This document shows, in pieces, positions 8,884-17,210 of a stretch of 64,000 bases of DNA. Below the pieces are notes generated by a model that saw only the letters and a program-made list of their open reading frames with translations, ran no database searches and had not been told where the DNA came from. The stretch lies in the NCBI GenBank assembly GCA_036500345.1, contig DASYCE010000025.1, positions 1-64,000 of the forward strand. The letters run 5' to 3'. Positions within the stretch are counted from its first letter, which is position 1; each line of letters opens with the position of its first letter. The DNA comes from Gemmatimonadales bacterium. GTDB taxonomy: Bacteria > Gemmatimonadota > Gemmatimonadetes > Gemmatimonadales > GWC2-71-9. A program made the position numbers and the translations under genes.

Positions 8884-11214
8884 ATGCGTCGTCTTTGTCG
8901 GCTCCTTCTGCTCCTCCTGGTTCCCGCTACGCTGCACGCGCAGGGCACGCTCCGCGGCACCGTCGTCAACCACGTCAGCGGCTCGGCCGTCACCGGGGCG
9001 AGAGTCACGACCGATGGCACCACCAATGCCGCCGTGACCGATGATGCCGGGCAATTCACGTTGGTGGTCCGCCAGAACCGCCGAGATATCACGGTGACGG
9101 CCGTGGGATATCTGCCGAAGTCGGTATCGGTATCGGGATCGACCGAGTCGATTCGCATCGAACTCACGCCGACGCCGGTGGAATTGCAGGGGCTCGAGGC
9201 GACGGCGACCAAGGCCAAGGCATCTCCGTCGACGGTGACTCGGCACGACCTCAACCGCTTCAACGGTATCGATCTCGTCGACGCGATCAACACGGTGCCA
9301 GGCGTCTTCATGCAGTCGCGGACGCCGTTCGGCGGAATGCACATCGACATCCGCGGCTACTATCCGAGCGTGAGCGGCAACTCGCCGAATTCGAACGGAA
9401 TGGGCGCCGATGTCTTCCTCAACGGCATTCCGATCACCGACGCGAGCGGGAACACGGTAATGGACGATGTCGACTTCTCGTCGCTCGGCAATGTGCAGAT
9501 CATCAAGGGCCCCGCCTCAAGCCTCTATGGCGGTGCCATCGGCGGGACGGTGCTGCTGACGACGGTCCGTCCGACTCCGGGTCAGACCACCGCCAGCGAG
9601 AACTTCCTCGGCGGCGGGACAGGGTTGATCCGCTCGAACACCAACCTGCAGGGCTCCGACGGAACCTCGGATTACATGCTCAACTACGGCTACCAGAACG
9701 ACGATTCCTGGCGGCCGCACAGCCAGTCGCAGAAGAACTACGCGCGCGCCTCGGGGGACTACCAGATTTCGTCGAACTCGACGCTGAGGGGATTCTTCTC
9801 ATACAACAGGTCATATGAGGAACTGGCTGGCGAGATCGACAGCACCGATTTCTACGCGGCGAAGCCGGTCAGCGACGCGAACTACCTCGCCAACAATTCC
9901 CATATCCAGCTCACCAGCGTCCTCTCCGGGATCACCGACGACCAGCGGATCAGCGCGCACTTCACCAATTCGACGTCGGTGTTCGGCAGCTCGCGCTTCG
10001 CGAATCAGCCGTTCGCGCACGGATTCACCGACGTGACGCAATTCAACTTCGGAGTGCGGTCGGCATTCGGATATACCGGCCGGGCGGGGAACGTCGGGAT
10101 CAGCGGGAGCCTTGGCGTGATGGCGCAGCGGTCGAACGTGACGAGCAACGGCGTCTTCATCACGCCGGCGCCGCCATTCACGGAGCGGCCGAGCGCTTCG
10201 GAGAACTATGCCGTCAATTCGTACGAGTTCACCGAATGGACCTTCGCATTCCAGCACGCGTTCAGCGTGACCGCCGGCGGTTCGCTGATCAAGAATTCAT
10301 TCAGCATCCAGAACCTGCTCAAGAACAATCAGCTGTTCGACACGACGGTGGTCCGGACCAATTCGTTCGCGACGGTCTTCGCCCCTCGCGTCGAGGTGGC
10401 CAAGGGGATCGGGGCGAACCGACTGATCTACGCCAGTGTGAGTACCGGCTACACCCCGCCGCTGCTGACCAACGCGATTTCGACCGACGGCACCGTCGAC
10501 ACGCTTCTCAAGCCAGAGCGCGCGGTGCAGTACGAGGTCGGCTTCCAGGGAGACATCGCTCCGCACCTCAACAGCCAGATCGCGTTGTTCGATCTCGACA
10601 ACAAGGACAAGCTGACGTCGCAGACGATCAACTCGATCACGTCGCCGATCAACGTCGGCGAGCAACGGAACGAGGGTGCCGAGGTCTCGCTCAGCTGGGC
10701 AGCGATTTCCGATCCGGCGAAGCAGCTCTCGCTGGTGCGGCCATGGGTGTCGTACACCTACACGAACGCCAAGTACATCTCGTTCAAGAGTGACAACAAC
10801 AACACCGCCAATACCGTCGATTTTTCGGGGAACTACGTCGCGCGCGTGCCGAAGAACCGATACGCGATCGGGCTCGATGCCGCGACGAAGAGCGGCTTCA
10901 CGCTTGACGGGACGTATCAGTTCGTCGATCGCGTGCCGGTGACCTACGACAACTCCACCTGGGTGCACTCCTACAACCTGTTGAGTGCCAGGCTTGGCTA
11001 CCAGGCGAAGCTGAACACTCTCTGGCAGCTCAATCTCGCCGTCGGCGGCGACAACCTCACGGGGAGCACCTACTACACCTTCCTGTTCGTGGGGCCGAAT
11101 TACAAGGGACTGGCGCAAAGTCAGGACGGAGGGACCGGCGACGGCTACATCCTTCCGGGAAATCCGAGCGCCCGGGTCTACGCCAGCGCCGGACTGTCGT
11201 ATCAGCTGAAGTAA
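8884..11214 (+). CDS. TonB-dependent outer-membrane receptor
   Basis: 776 residues. Signal peptide MRRLCRLLLLLLVPATLHAQ; a CarboxypepD_reg-like beta-sandwich (about 22-100, GTLRGTVVNHVSGSAVTGARV); a plug domain (about 115-235, LVDAINTVPGVFMQSRTPFGG, VQIIKGPASSLYGGAIGG); then a long beta-barrel ending in an aromatic-rich strand (LSYQLK). It would take up a scarce ligand across the outer membrane with TonB energy. The substrate cannot be read from sequence; no transporter genes are adjacent. The 426-bp upstream gap and its hairpins suggest regulation. Confidence 0.9.
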   Translation: MRRLCRLLLLLLVPATLHAQGTLRGTVVNHVSGSAVTGARVTTDGTTNAAVTDDAGQFTLVVRQNRRDITVTAVGYLPKSVSVSGSTESIRIELTPTPVELQGLEATATKAKASPSTVTRHDLNRFNGIDLVDAINTVPGVFMQSRTPFGGMHIDIRGYYPSVSGNSPNSNGMGADVFLNGIPITDASGNTVMDDVDFSSLGNVQIIKGPASSLYGGAIGGTVLLTTVRPTPGQTTASENFLGGGTGLIRSNTNLQGSDGTSDYMLNYGYQNDDSWRPHSQSQKNYARASGDYQISSNSTLRGFFSYNRSYEELAGEIDSTDFYAAKPVSDANYLANNSHIQLTSVLSGITDDQRISAHFTNSTSVFGSSRFANQPFAHGFTDVTQFNFGVRSAFGYTGRAGNVGISGSLGVMAQRSNVTSNGVFITPAPPFTERPSASENYAVNSYEFTEWTFAFQHAFSVTAGGSLIKNSFSIQNLLKNNQLFDTTVVRTNSFATVFAPRVEVAKGIGANRLIYASVSTGYTPPLLTNAISTDGTVDTLLKPERAVQYEVGFQGDIAPHLNSQIALFDLDNKDKLTSQTINSITSPINVGEQRNEGAEVSLSWAAISDPAKQLSLVRPWVSYTYTNAKYISFKSDNNNTANTVDFSGNYVARVPKNRYAIGLDAATKSGFTLDGTYQFVDRVPVTYDNSTWVHSYNLLSARLGYQAKLNTLWQLNLAVGGDNLTGSTYYTFLFVGPNYKGLAQSQDGGTGDGYILPGNPSARVYASAGLSYQLK

Positions 11215-11233
11215 CGTTCGTCGGTTCCCTGTC

Positions 11234-11267
11234 GAGCCCGTCTCCGCGCACTGGCGGGGGCGGGCTC
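11234..11267 (+). terminator. Candidate terminator after the TonB receptor
   Basis: GAGCCCG pairs with CGGGCTC around a 20-base loop, 20 bp after the receptor stop. No T-run follows, so it may only protect the 3' end. Confidence 0.35.
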
Positions 11268-11313
11268 GTGCATCACGATCGTCGCTGCCAAAACGCGTTA
11301 CCTTCGAAGCAGG

Positions 11314-11928
11314 ATGGACATCTATCAGCTGGCGCTGATCATCGGCGCGGTGGGTCTTTGCGTGATGGCGTTCTCCGGACTCGGGCGGCACGGTGGCGGA
11401 GCGCGCGGTCACGGCGGTGGGCATGCCAGTCACGGCGGCCACGCCGGGCAGGGACACGTGACAGCAGGGCATGCTTACGGATCGGTGATCGGTGGCGCGT
11501 CGCGCATCGGGCTGTGGATGCTGATGTCGCCGCGCTATCTCTTTGCCGCACTCCTCGGCTTCGGATTGATCGGTGTGGCGTTGCATTCATGGGTGGGCGG
11601 CACGCTGCTCCTCGTGGCAGCGATCGCAGGCGGCATCGCGATCGAGCGGCTGCTGGTGGCGCCGCTGTGGAAACTGACGATGCGATTCGCATCGAACCCC
11701 GCCACGACGATTGAATCGGCGACCTTTGCCGAGGCGACCGTCGTCTCGAATTTCGACCGCAACGGGCAGGGGATCGTGGCGGTCGAAGTGGATGGCCAGG
11801 TACGGCAGATCCTCGCGACGCTTTCCGAAGCCGATCGCGCCCGTGGCGCGCGGGTGCGCGCCGGCGAGCTGGTGCGTGTGGAGGAGGTCGATCCGGCGCG
11901 GCACCGATGCGTGGTCTCGTCGTTGTAG
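11314..11928 (+). CDS. NfeD-like membrane protein with OB fold (YqiJ-type)
   Basis: 204 residues. A first transmembrane helix (LALIIGAVGLCVMAFSG) is followed by a His/Gly-rich segment (about residues 24-55) and two further helices (about 70-110). A C-terminal OB-like domain (VVSNFDRNGQGIVAVEVDGQVRQILATL) ends the protein. Proteins of this type partner SPFH/flotillin proteins in membrane microdomains, and the next gene, 33 bp on, is exactly that. The His-rich loop is unusual and could bind metal. Confidence 0.7.
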   Translation: MDIYQLALIIGAVGLCVMAFSGLGRHGGGARGHGGGHASHGGHAGQGHVTAGHAYGSVIGGASRIGLWMLMSPRYLFAALLGFGLIGVALHSWVGGTLLLVAAIAGGIAIERLLVAPLWKLTMRFASNPATTIESATFAEATVVSNFDRNGQGIVAVEVDGQVRQILATLSEADRARGARVRAGELVRVEEVDPARHRCVVSSL

Positions 11929-11961
11929 GATGTTCACTCTTTTCGATTCGGAGCAGGAGAG

Positions 11962-13287
11962 ATGAATTCGGGGCTGCTGATTCTGGTGGGCGGGGTGGTC
12001 TTCGTCGTCGTCGTGATTCCGATGGTCGTCGCGGGTTTCCTGCGCAATGTCGAAGCGGGAACGATCCGGATGGTCAGCTGGCTCCAGGGCGGCACGGTGA
12101 TCTATCGAGGGCCGGGGAAATCGAAGGAGATTCCGCTCCTCACCACGGGCACGACGATCTCGAGCAAGGTGATCAACGTCGACCTCGACATCACCGACCA
12201 GACCGCCGATATCGATGACACGGGGACGCCGCGGCCGATCAAGGTCCGGGTCCTCGCCAGCGCGATCGTCTCGGTCGGCGACAGCGACGTCCTGATTCGC
12301 ACGGCGGCGAACCGGTTTTTCTCGAAGAGCGACGCCGATCAGCTCAGCACGCTGACCGACCTGCTCTCGAGTTCGGGGCGCCGCGCGATCAATCTGCTCA
12401 CGCACGACCAGCTTTTCTCGGCGAAGGCAACGCCGAGTGCGTCGCGTGCACTGCTCCCGCCGCCTGCGGGAGTCGAGCCGCTGCCGGTCAAGATCCAGCC
12501 AGCGGTTATCGTGTCGACCGAACCGACGGTGATCGAAGACGACGACGATCCGCTCGCGGTGATCATCCGCAAGGCGTGTTCGCGCGAACTGACGGATCTC
12601 GGGCTGATCTTCAATTCGCTCAACATCAAGATCGTGCAGTCGGAGGTCGCGGAGGCTCGGCGGCGGCAGTCGGCGGCAGAAGCGCAGGCGAACTCCGAAA
12701 TCGTGGCGGCGATGCAGGCGCGCCGGTCGAAGGAGGCGCAGCTCGACGCCGAGCGGGCGATCTCCGACAAGCAGCGTGAACTGGAGCAAACCAAGGCGGC
12801 GAACGCGGCACTGGTTGCCGAGGCCGAAGCGAAGCGGCAGGAAGCCGCCGGGCTGCAGCGCGTCGCCGAGCTCGATGCCACGCAGATCGCCCAGGCCAAG
12901 GCCGATGCCGCGCGCGTCCGCCTCGAAGCGGAAGCCGCCGCCGATGCGGAGGCGATCAAGATCCGCAAGATCGCCGACGCGACCGCCGAGAGCATCCAGA
13001 AGGTGAACCAGGCGATCCAGGCCGGCGGCGAGAGCTACTTCCGGTACCGCCAGATCGAGATGCTGCCACAGATTGCGCCGGCGATCGCCGACGCGCTCTC
13101 CGCGGCGAAGATGGTAACAATCTCAGGCGGCGGCGGACCAGGAGCGGCCGAGACCACGACCAGCAACATCGCGAGCGTGATCCAGACGATCGTTGCCGCG
13201 CAGCTGGTTTCCAGGTCGGGGATGCTGGACGGAGGGCCGACGAAGGACGCCGATGATCGGCAGGATCAGGACAAGAAGGCGCGCTGA
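11962..13287 (+). CDS. SPFH-domain flotillin-like protein
   Basis: 441 residues. One N-terminal transmembrane helix (LLILVGGVVFVVVVIPMVVAGF), an SPFH domain (about 25-240) and a long coiled coil rich in Ala, Glu, Lys and Arg (about 240-365: EARRRQSAAEAQANSEI, KADAARVRLEAEAAADAEA). The tail is Gly/Thr-rich and charged. Flotillin-like proteins scaffold membrane domains with NfeD partners. A strong ribosome site (GGAGCAGGAGAG) precedes the ATG. It is co-directional with the NfeD-like gene. Confidence 0.85.
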   Translation: MNSGLLILVGGVVFVVVVIPMVVAGFLRNVEAGTIRMVSWLQGGTVIYRGPGKSKEIPLLTTGTTISSKVINVDLDITDQTADIDDTGTPRPIKVRVLASAIVSVGDSDVLIRTAANRFFSKSDADQLSTLTDLLSSSGRRAINLLTHDQLFSAKATPSASRALLPPPAGVEPLPVKIQPAVIVSTEPTVIEDDDDPLAVIIRKACSRELTDLGLIFNSLNIKIVQSEVAEARRRQSAAEAQANSEIVAAMQARRSKEAQLDAERAISDKQRELEQTKAANAALVAEAEAKRQEAAGLQRVAELDATQIAQAKADAARVRLEAEAAADAEAIKIRKIADATAESIQKVNQAIQAGGESYFRYRQIEMLPQIAPAIADALSAAKMVTISGGGGPGAAETTTSNIASVIQTIVAAQLVSRSGMLDGGPTKDADDRQDQDKKAR

Positions 13288-13309
13288 TTTCAATCAAAAG
13301 GAGAATCTG

Positions 13310-13819
13310 GTGGCGACACTCATCATCCTGCGAATCGTTCATATCGGCTGCGGAGTGTTCTGGGCGGGCGGCGTCCTGTTCATGAACTTCCTGGTCGGAC
13401 CGTCGCTTGCAGCGACGGGGCCCGACGGGATCCGCGTGGTGCAGGAAATGAATCGCCGGCACTACTTCGACGTCGTCCTCACGACAGGGCTGCTCACGAT
13501 CCTTGCGGGCCTCGAGCTCGTGAATCGTGACTCGGCCGGCTTCACGCCGAGCTGGTTCCGATCGCCGTTCGGCAGCGGGATTGCGGCCGGGATGATCGCG
13601 GCGATCATTGCCTTCCTGATCGGCGTCATCGTCATCAAGCCGACCATGGTGCGGATGTCGAAGCTCGGTGCTGAAATGGCACAATCTCCGGCCGAAGCCC
13701 GCGGAGCGTTCATGCCCCGCATCGACGCGCTTCGGAGCCGACTCAAGGCCTCCGGCATGGTGGGCTCGATCTTCATGATCATCGCGGTGCTGGCGATGGC
13801 GACGGCGCGGTATCTCTAG
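13310..13819 (+). CDS. Small integral membrane protein (DUF2269/CopD-like)
   Basis: 169 residues with about four transmembrane segments: LRIVHIGCGVFWAGGVLFMNF, VVLTTGLLTILAGLEL, GIAAGMIAAIIAFLIGVIVI and MVGSIFMIIAVLAMATA. The HIGCGVFWAGG start resembles DUF2269/CopD-type membrane proteins. Function is unknown. The GTG at 13310 follows AAAGGAG by 7 bases. It lies 22 bp after the SPFH gene, so it may be co-transcribed, and it overlaps the convergent DUF983 gene by 4 bp. Confidence 0.6.
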   Translation: MATLIILRIVHIGCGVFWAGGVLFMNFLVGPSLAATGPDGIRVVQEMNRRHYFDVVLTTGLLTILAGLELVNRDSAGFTPSWFRSPFGSGIAAGMIAAIIAFLIGVIVIKPTMVRMSKLGAEMAQSPAEARGAFMPRIDALRSRLKASGMVGSIFMIIAVLAMATARYL

Positions 13820-14220
13820 CGCTCGAGGTTGAGCGGCGGTTCGGTCGGAGCGGCGAAGTCTTCTTCCGTCGGCGGGCGAAAGATCACATCCAGGGCGAGA
13901 TAGAGGGTCTTGGTCCACGGAAAGAGTGCGAACGGCAGGACGATCGCCACCACCACGGCACCGATGGTGATCGCCGTCCAGTCGGGACGGGGCCACTGGA
14001 GCCAGATCGCGACGACTATGGCAACGGTTACTACAGTCAGCGTGATGCTGGTATTGACCGTGAGCGAGCCGAGCCAGTAGCCGCGCTCGGCGCGATCGAG
14101 CCGGAATCCGCAGCGCGGACAGTTCGGGGCTTCAAGAAACCAGCTGAGAAGGACCGGCCGGCGACCGCAGGCGACGCACTGGAGGAGGAGTGCCCGCCGG
14201 AGGACGACCGCCGGATTCAG
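13816..14220 (-). CDS. DUF983 zinc-ribbon membrane protein
   Basis: About 134 residues. A zinc ribbon (CVACG...CPRCG, residues about 13-40) is followed by two transmembrane helices (TLTVVTVAIVVAIWLQW and ITIGAVVVAIVLPFALFPW), as in DUF983. No ATG or GTG lies near the expected N-terminus. The only fitting in-frame start is a CTG at 14220, which overlaps the stop of the upstream gene as CTGA, suggesting translational coupling from a non-standard start. Function is unknown. Confidence 0.7.
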   Translation of the reverse strand: MNPAVVLRRALLLQCVACGRRPVLLSWFLEAPNCPRCGFRLDRAERGYWLGSLTVNTSITLTVVTVAIVVAIWLQWPRPDWTAITIGAVVVAIVLPFALFPWTKTLYLALDVIFRPPTEEDFAAPTEPPLNLER

Positions 14221-14591
14221 GGGAGCGGCACGGTGTCGCGGACCAGGACGAGGATCGCTGCCTGGGGCACGACCAGATAATGCCGATCTTCGAAGGTGAT
14301 CTCGACCGCCGCCTTGCGGAAGAAGATGGCGTGATCGCCGATCCGCGCCTGGAGCGGCCGGTGACGCGCCGGACGGTCGTCGACCTTCCACGGTTCGTTC
14401 TCGAAGGCGGTCGGATCAGGAAGCGGATCTCCGGGGCCGGTGGCGACGATCAGCCCGGTCTGCACCGCCAGATTGTCGACGGCGCTGGCGGGGAGGTAGA
14501 GCCCAACACGAGTCCGCTGCTCCTCACCGTCTTCGAGGGTGATCAGCACCCGGTCGCCGACGACGATCAGCTCCTTCGGAAACGGATCCAC
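14217..14591 (-). CDS. GroES-like (Cpn10 fold) protein, divergent
   Basis: 124 residues. The opening IVVGDRVLITLEDGEEQRTRVGLYLP matches the start of Cpn10/GroES, and the rest (TGLIVATGPG, then VEITFEDRHYLVVPQAAILVLV) follows the GroES barrel. An insertion replaces the usual mid-section, and there is no groEL gene nearby. Its start codon directly abuts the stop of the upstream greA gene. It may be a specialised co-chaperonin rather than the housekeeping one. Confidence 0.7.
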   Translation of the reverse strand: MDPFPKELIVVGDRVLITLEDGEEQRTRVGLYLPASAVDNLAVQTGLIVATGPGDPLPDPTAFENEPWKVDDRPARHRPLQARIGDHAIFFRKAAVEITFEDRHYLVVPQAAILVLVRDTVPLP

Positions 14592-15068
14592 TCAGGCGCC
14601 GCCCTGCTGATGGATCGTCACGAGGTGGGTCACGCGGAGCTGGCGGCGCATGGTGGGAAGTTGCAGCTGCACTTCCTCGCCGACCTGCCGGTCCTTGAGG
14701 GCGCGGCCCAGCGGCGATGCCAGCGAAATGTGACCGGCATCGATGTCCATCATCTCCGCGAGGACGAGGGTGTATTCCTCTTCCTCTCCCGTCTTCACGT
14801 CCTCCACCTTGACCCGTGAACCGAGGCCAACGCGGTCGATTGGGGCCTCGGTGTTGGCGAGCTGGGTCAGCTGATTGAGCCGCTGGTGCAGCTGACCGAG
14901 GCGTGCCTGGACGAACTGCTGCCGCTCCAGCGCCGCCTTGTACTCGGAGTTTTCCCGCAGATCGCCCATTTCGACGGCGGTCGCGATCGCCTGCGGCAGG
15001 GTGACGGCGAGTTCGTGAGTGAGCTCCTCGATCTCGCGGCCGAGTTGTTCGCGCATTTCCCGGATCAT
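14592..15068 (-). CDS. greA: Transcription elongation factor GreA family
   Basis: 158 residues. The N-terminal coiled coil contains EMGDLRENSEYKAALERQQ with the acidic tip residues (D, E) that enter the RNA polymerase secondary channel to stimulate cleavage of backtracked RNA. The C-terminal FKBP-like domain has VGLGSRVKVEDVKTGEEEEYTLV and ISLASPLGRALKDRQVGEEV. AGGA lies about 8 bases before the ATG. The N-terminus is slightly shorter than in E. coli. It heads the greA - GroES-like - DUF983 cluster and has a hairpin in its leader. Confidence 0.9.
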   Translation of the reverse strand: MIREMREQLGREIEELTHELAVTLPQAIATAVEMGDLRENSEYKAALERQQFVQARLGQLHQRLNQLTQLANTEAPIDRVGLGSRVKVEDVKTGEEEEYTLVLAEMMDIDAGHISLASPLGRALKDRQVGEEVQLQLPTMRRQLRVTHLVTIHQQGGA

Positions 15069-15146
15069 GCTGCTATTCCTGGCAAGGTCCGCGGCACGGC
15101 GGCCGGAACGGACCGAGTGCTGGTGAGGACTCGAAAAACAAGGTAC

Positions 15147-15174
15147 GGTCCATCCGGCTCGTCCCGGATGGACC
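15147..15174 (-). promoter_or_regulatory. Perfect hairpin in the greA leader, possible attenuator
   Basis: Arms GGTCCATCCGG and CCGGATGGACC (11 bp, 6-base loop). On the minus strand it is followed after 8 bases by TTTTT (15134-15138), and the greA start is about 65 bases further on. It could terminate or attenuate greA transcription. The gap before the T-run makes this less certain than a standard terminator. Confidence 0.45.
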
Positions 15175-15254
15175 GCTTGGTGATCTCATCAATAGTACTC
15201 GGTTCCCCGGGAAAGGGGGACCATTGCCGCGCCACCGGGCGCTAGATTGGCGGG

Positions 15255-15947
15255 ATGGTGACCAGATTTGCGATGGCATCGCTCGCAGTACTCGCGGCGG
15301 GCCACCCCGCTGCGGCTGCGTCCCAGGCGATCCAGGCGACCCAGGCGAACGCTCCGGTTCAGGCGACAGCCCCAGACTCGGTCGCGCGGATGCAGTTGGC
15401 CGATCTAGCCACGGCGGCACCGGGTGTTCGTTTCGATCTGCGCTACGCCACCCCCGATAACTTCACCGGCACGGTGCTGCCGGGATACGGTGCCGCGAGG
15501 CCACTCCTTCGGCGGGAAGCCGCCGTTGCGCTCGCGCGTGTGGAACGCGATCTCGAGCGTCACGGGATGGGACTCAAGGTCTGGGATGGCTATCGCCCGG
15601 TCCGTGCTACCCTCGGTATGGTCGCCTGGTGCGAGGCGAATCATCGCGTCGATCTGCTCGATCAGGGCTACATCGCGCGCCATTCGCGACACAATCAGGG
15701 CGTTGCGATCGATCTGACGGTGGTCCGGCTCGCGGACGGACGCGAGCTCGACATGGGGACGGGGTTCGACGAATTCTCCGAGCGGGCGCACACGGCGAAC
15801 GCGTCGGGAGCCGAGGCAGCGAACCGGAAGATCCTAGGCGACGCGATGCGCCGCGCTGGTTTCGTCAATTACGTCGATGAGTGGTGGCATTTCTCGTTCG
15901 ATGTTCCCGATCCGGTGCCGTTCGATCTGCCACTGGAGCGCTGGTGA
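15255..15947 (+). CDS. D-alanyl-D-alanine dipeptidase, VanX/DdpX family (M15D)
   Basis: 230 residues. A short exported-type N-terminus with a low-complexity Ala/Gln/Thr stretch (about residues 22-40) precedes the peptidase domain. Zinc ligands appear as SRHNQGVAIDLT (His and Asp) and DEWWHFSF (His, with catalytic Glu), plus the family sequence KVWDGYRPVRA. It splits D-Ala-D-Ala dipeptides. With no van genes nearby, cell-wall recycling or nutrition is more likely than glycopeptide resistance. ATG 15273 is an alternative start. Confidence 0.88.
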   Translation: MVTRFAMASLAVLAAGHPAAAASQAIQATQANAPVQATAPDSVARMQLADLATAAPGVRFDLRYATPDNFTGTVLPGYGAARPLLRREAAVALARVERDLERHGMGLKVWDGYRPVRATLGMVAWCEANHRVDLLDQGYIARHSRHNQGVAIDLTVVRLADGRELDMGTGFDEFSERAHTANASGAEAANRKILGDAMRRAGFVNYVDEWWHFSFDVPDPVPFDLPLERW

Positions 15948-16078
15948 CACGCCGTGCGCGCGATGTCGCACGCGCGTTTTTCTTGACCGAAACGCGTCAA
16001 CCGGGTATCCTGTACCCCCGAAATCCCTGTGATGAGCGCCTTCCCATCGACGGAACCCGAAGCCGGGATGTATTGCTG

Positions 16079-17188
16079 ATGCGACAATTGCGCGTGCCGC
16101 GACGGTGGTTGCAACCACTCGGTCTGTTGTCTGTCCTTGCGGTGGTGCTCGTCGCCGGTTGCGGTGGCCCCTATCCGCAGTCCACCCTCGACCCGCGCGG
16201 CGATTTCGCGCAGATGGTCGACGCGGTGTTCTCCAAGACGGTCTACCTGGCGACCATCGTCTTCGTGCTGGTGGAAGGCGCGCTGCTGTGGGCGGTGTTC
16301 AAGTTCCGCGGCAAGCCCGACGACGCCGAACCGCACCAGATCCATGGCAGCACCGTCGTGGAAATCGTCTGGACGATCATTCCGGCGGTGGTCCTCGCGA
16401 TCGTCGCGGTGCCGACGGTACAGACGATCTTCAGGACGGCGGAGGTGCCGGCCAGCTCTCCTGACGGCCAGCCGCCGCTCAAGGTGGAAGTGGTCGGTCA
16501 TCAATGGTTCTGGGAGTTCCGGTATCCCGAACTGGGGATCACGACCGCGAACGAGCTCCACGTTCCGGTGAACCGGACCGTTGACCTCCGCATGAAGTCG
16601 ATCGACGTGATCCATTCATTCTGGGTGCCCCAGTTCGCCGGCAAGCGCGACGTCTTCCCGAATCGCGAGACCCGGCTCTGGTTCACGGCGAAGGTGACCG
16701 GCGCGTTTCCTGGCGCGTGCGCCGAGTTCTGCGGGACAGAACACGGGCGGATGGATTTCTACCTGATGGTTGATTCGCCCGACTCGTTCAAGGCGTTCGT
16801 CAATCGCCGGCTCAGCGACACGGCGATGGCGTATAACGGGCTCCCGATGGGAGCGACGGCGGCGACCGCCGCGTCGATGATGCCGGTACCGGCCACCGCG
16901 CAGGATTCGCTGGTGGCGCACGGCCGCCAGCTCTTCACGGCGAAAGCCTGCACGACCTGCCATTCGATCTCATCGATGCACCTGCTCTCGACGATCGGCC
17001 CGAACCTGAGCGGCATCGGGACGCGCAAGATGATCGGGGCTGGATGGCTGCCGAATACCGACGCCAACCTGCGCGACTGGATCGAGCACACGCAGAAGGT
17101 GAAGCCCGATGTCAAGATGGTTCTGCCGCTGCCGGTGTCGGACGATGACGTGACGGCGTTGATCGCGTACCTGCGCACGATGCGCTGA
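16079..17188 (+). CDS. coxB: Cytochrome c oxidase subunit II fused to cytochrome c (caa3 type)
   Basis: 369 residues. Lipoprotein-like N-terminus with lipobox LVAGC; two transmembrane helices (ATIVFVLVEGALLWAVF and IVWTIIPAVVLAIVAV); a CuA domain with CAEFCGTEHGRMDFY holding the two cysteines, histidine and methionine; then a C-terminal cytochrome c with CTTCH haem site and a distal methionine near KMVLPLP. It accepts electrons from soluble cytochrome c and passes them to subunit I. The frame is open further upstream, but ATG 16079 gives a sensible signal region. First gene of the cox operon. Confidence 0.93.
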   Translation: MRQLRVPRRWLQPLGLLSVLAVVLVAGCGGPYPQSTLDPRGDFAQMVDAVFSKTVYLATIVFVLVEGALLWAVFKFRGKPDDAEPHQIHGSTVVEIVWTIIPAVVLAIVAVPTVQTIFRTAEVPASSPDGQPPLKVEVVGHQWFWEFRYPELGITTANELHVPVNRTVDLRMKSIDVIHSFWVPQFAGKRDVFPNRETRLWFTAKVTGAFPGACAEFCGTEHGRMDFYLMVDSPDSFKAFVNRRLSDTAMAYNGLPMGATAATAASMMPVPATAQDSLVAHGRQLFTAKACTTCHSISSMHLLSTIGPNLSGIGTRKMIGAGWLPNTDANLRDWIEHTQKVKPDVKMVLPLPVSDDDVTALIAYLRTMR

Positions 17189-17210
17189 CGGGACGAGGAT
17201 ACTGAGACCT

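Noticed and set aside
15255-15947. Vancomycin-resistance gene
   Set aside because: The dipeptidase is VanX-like, but no vanH, vanA or regulator genes are nearby.
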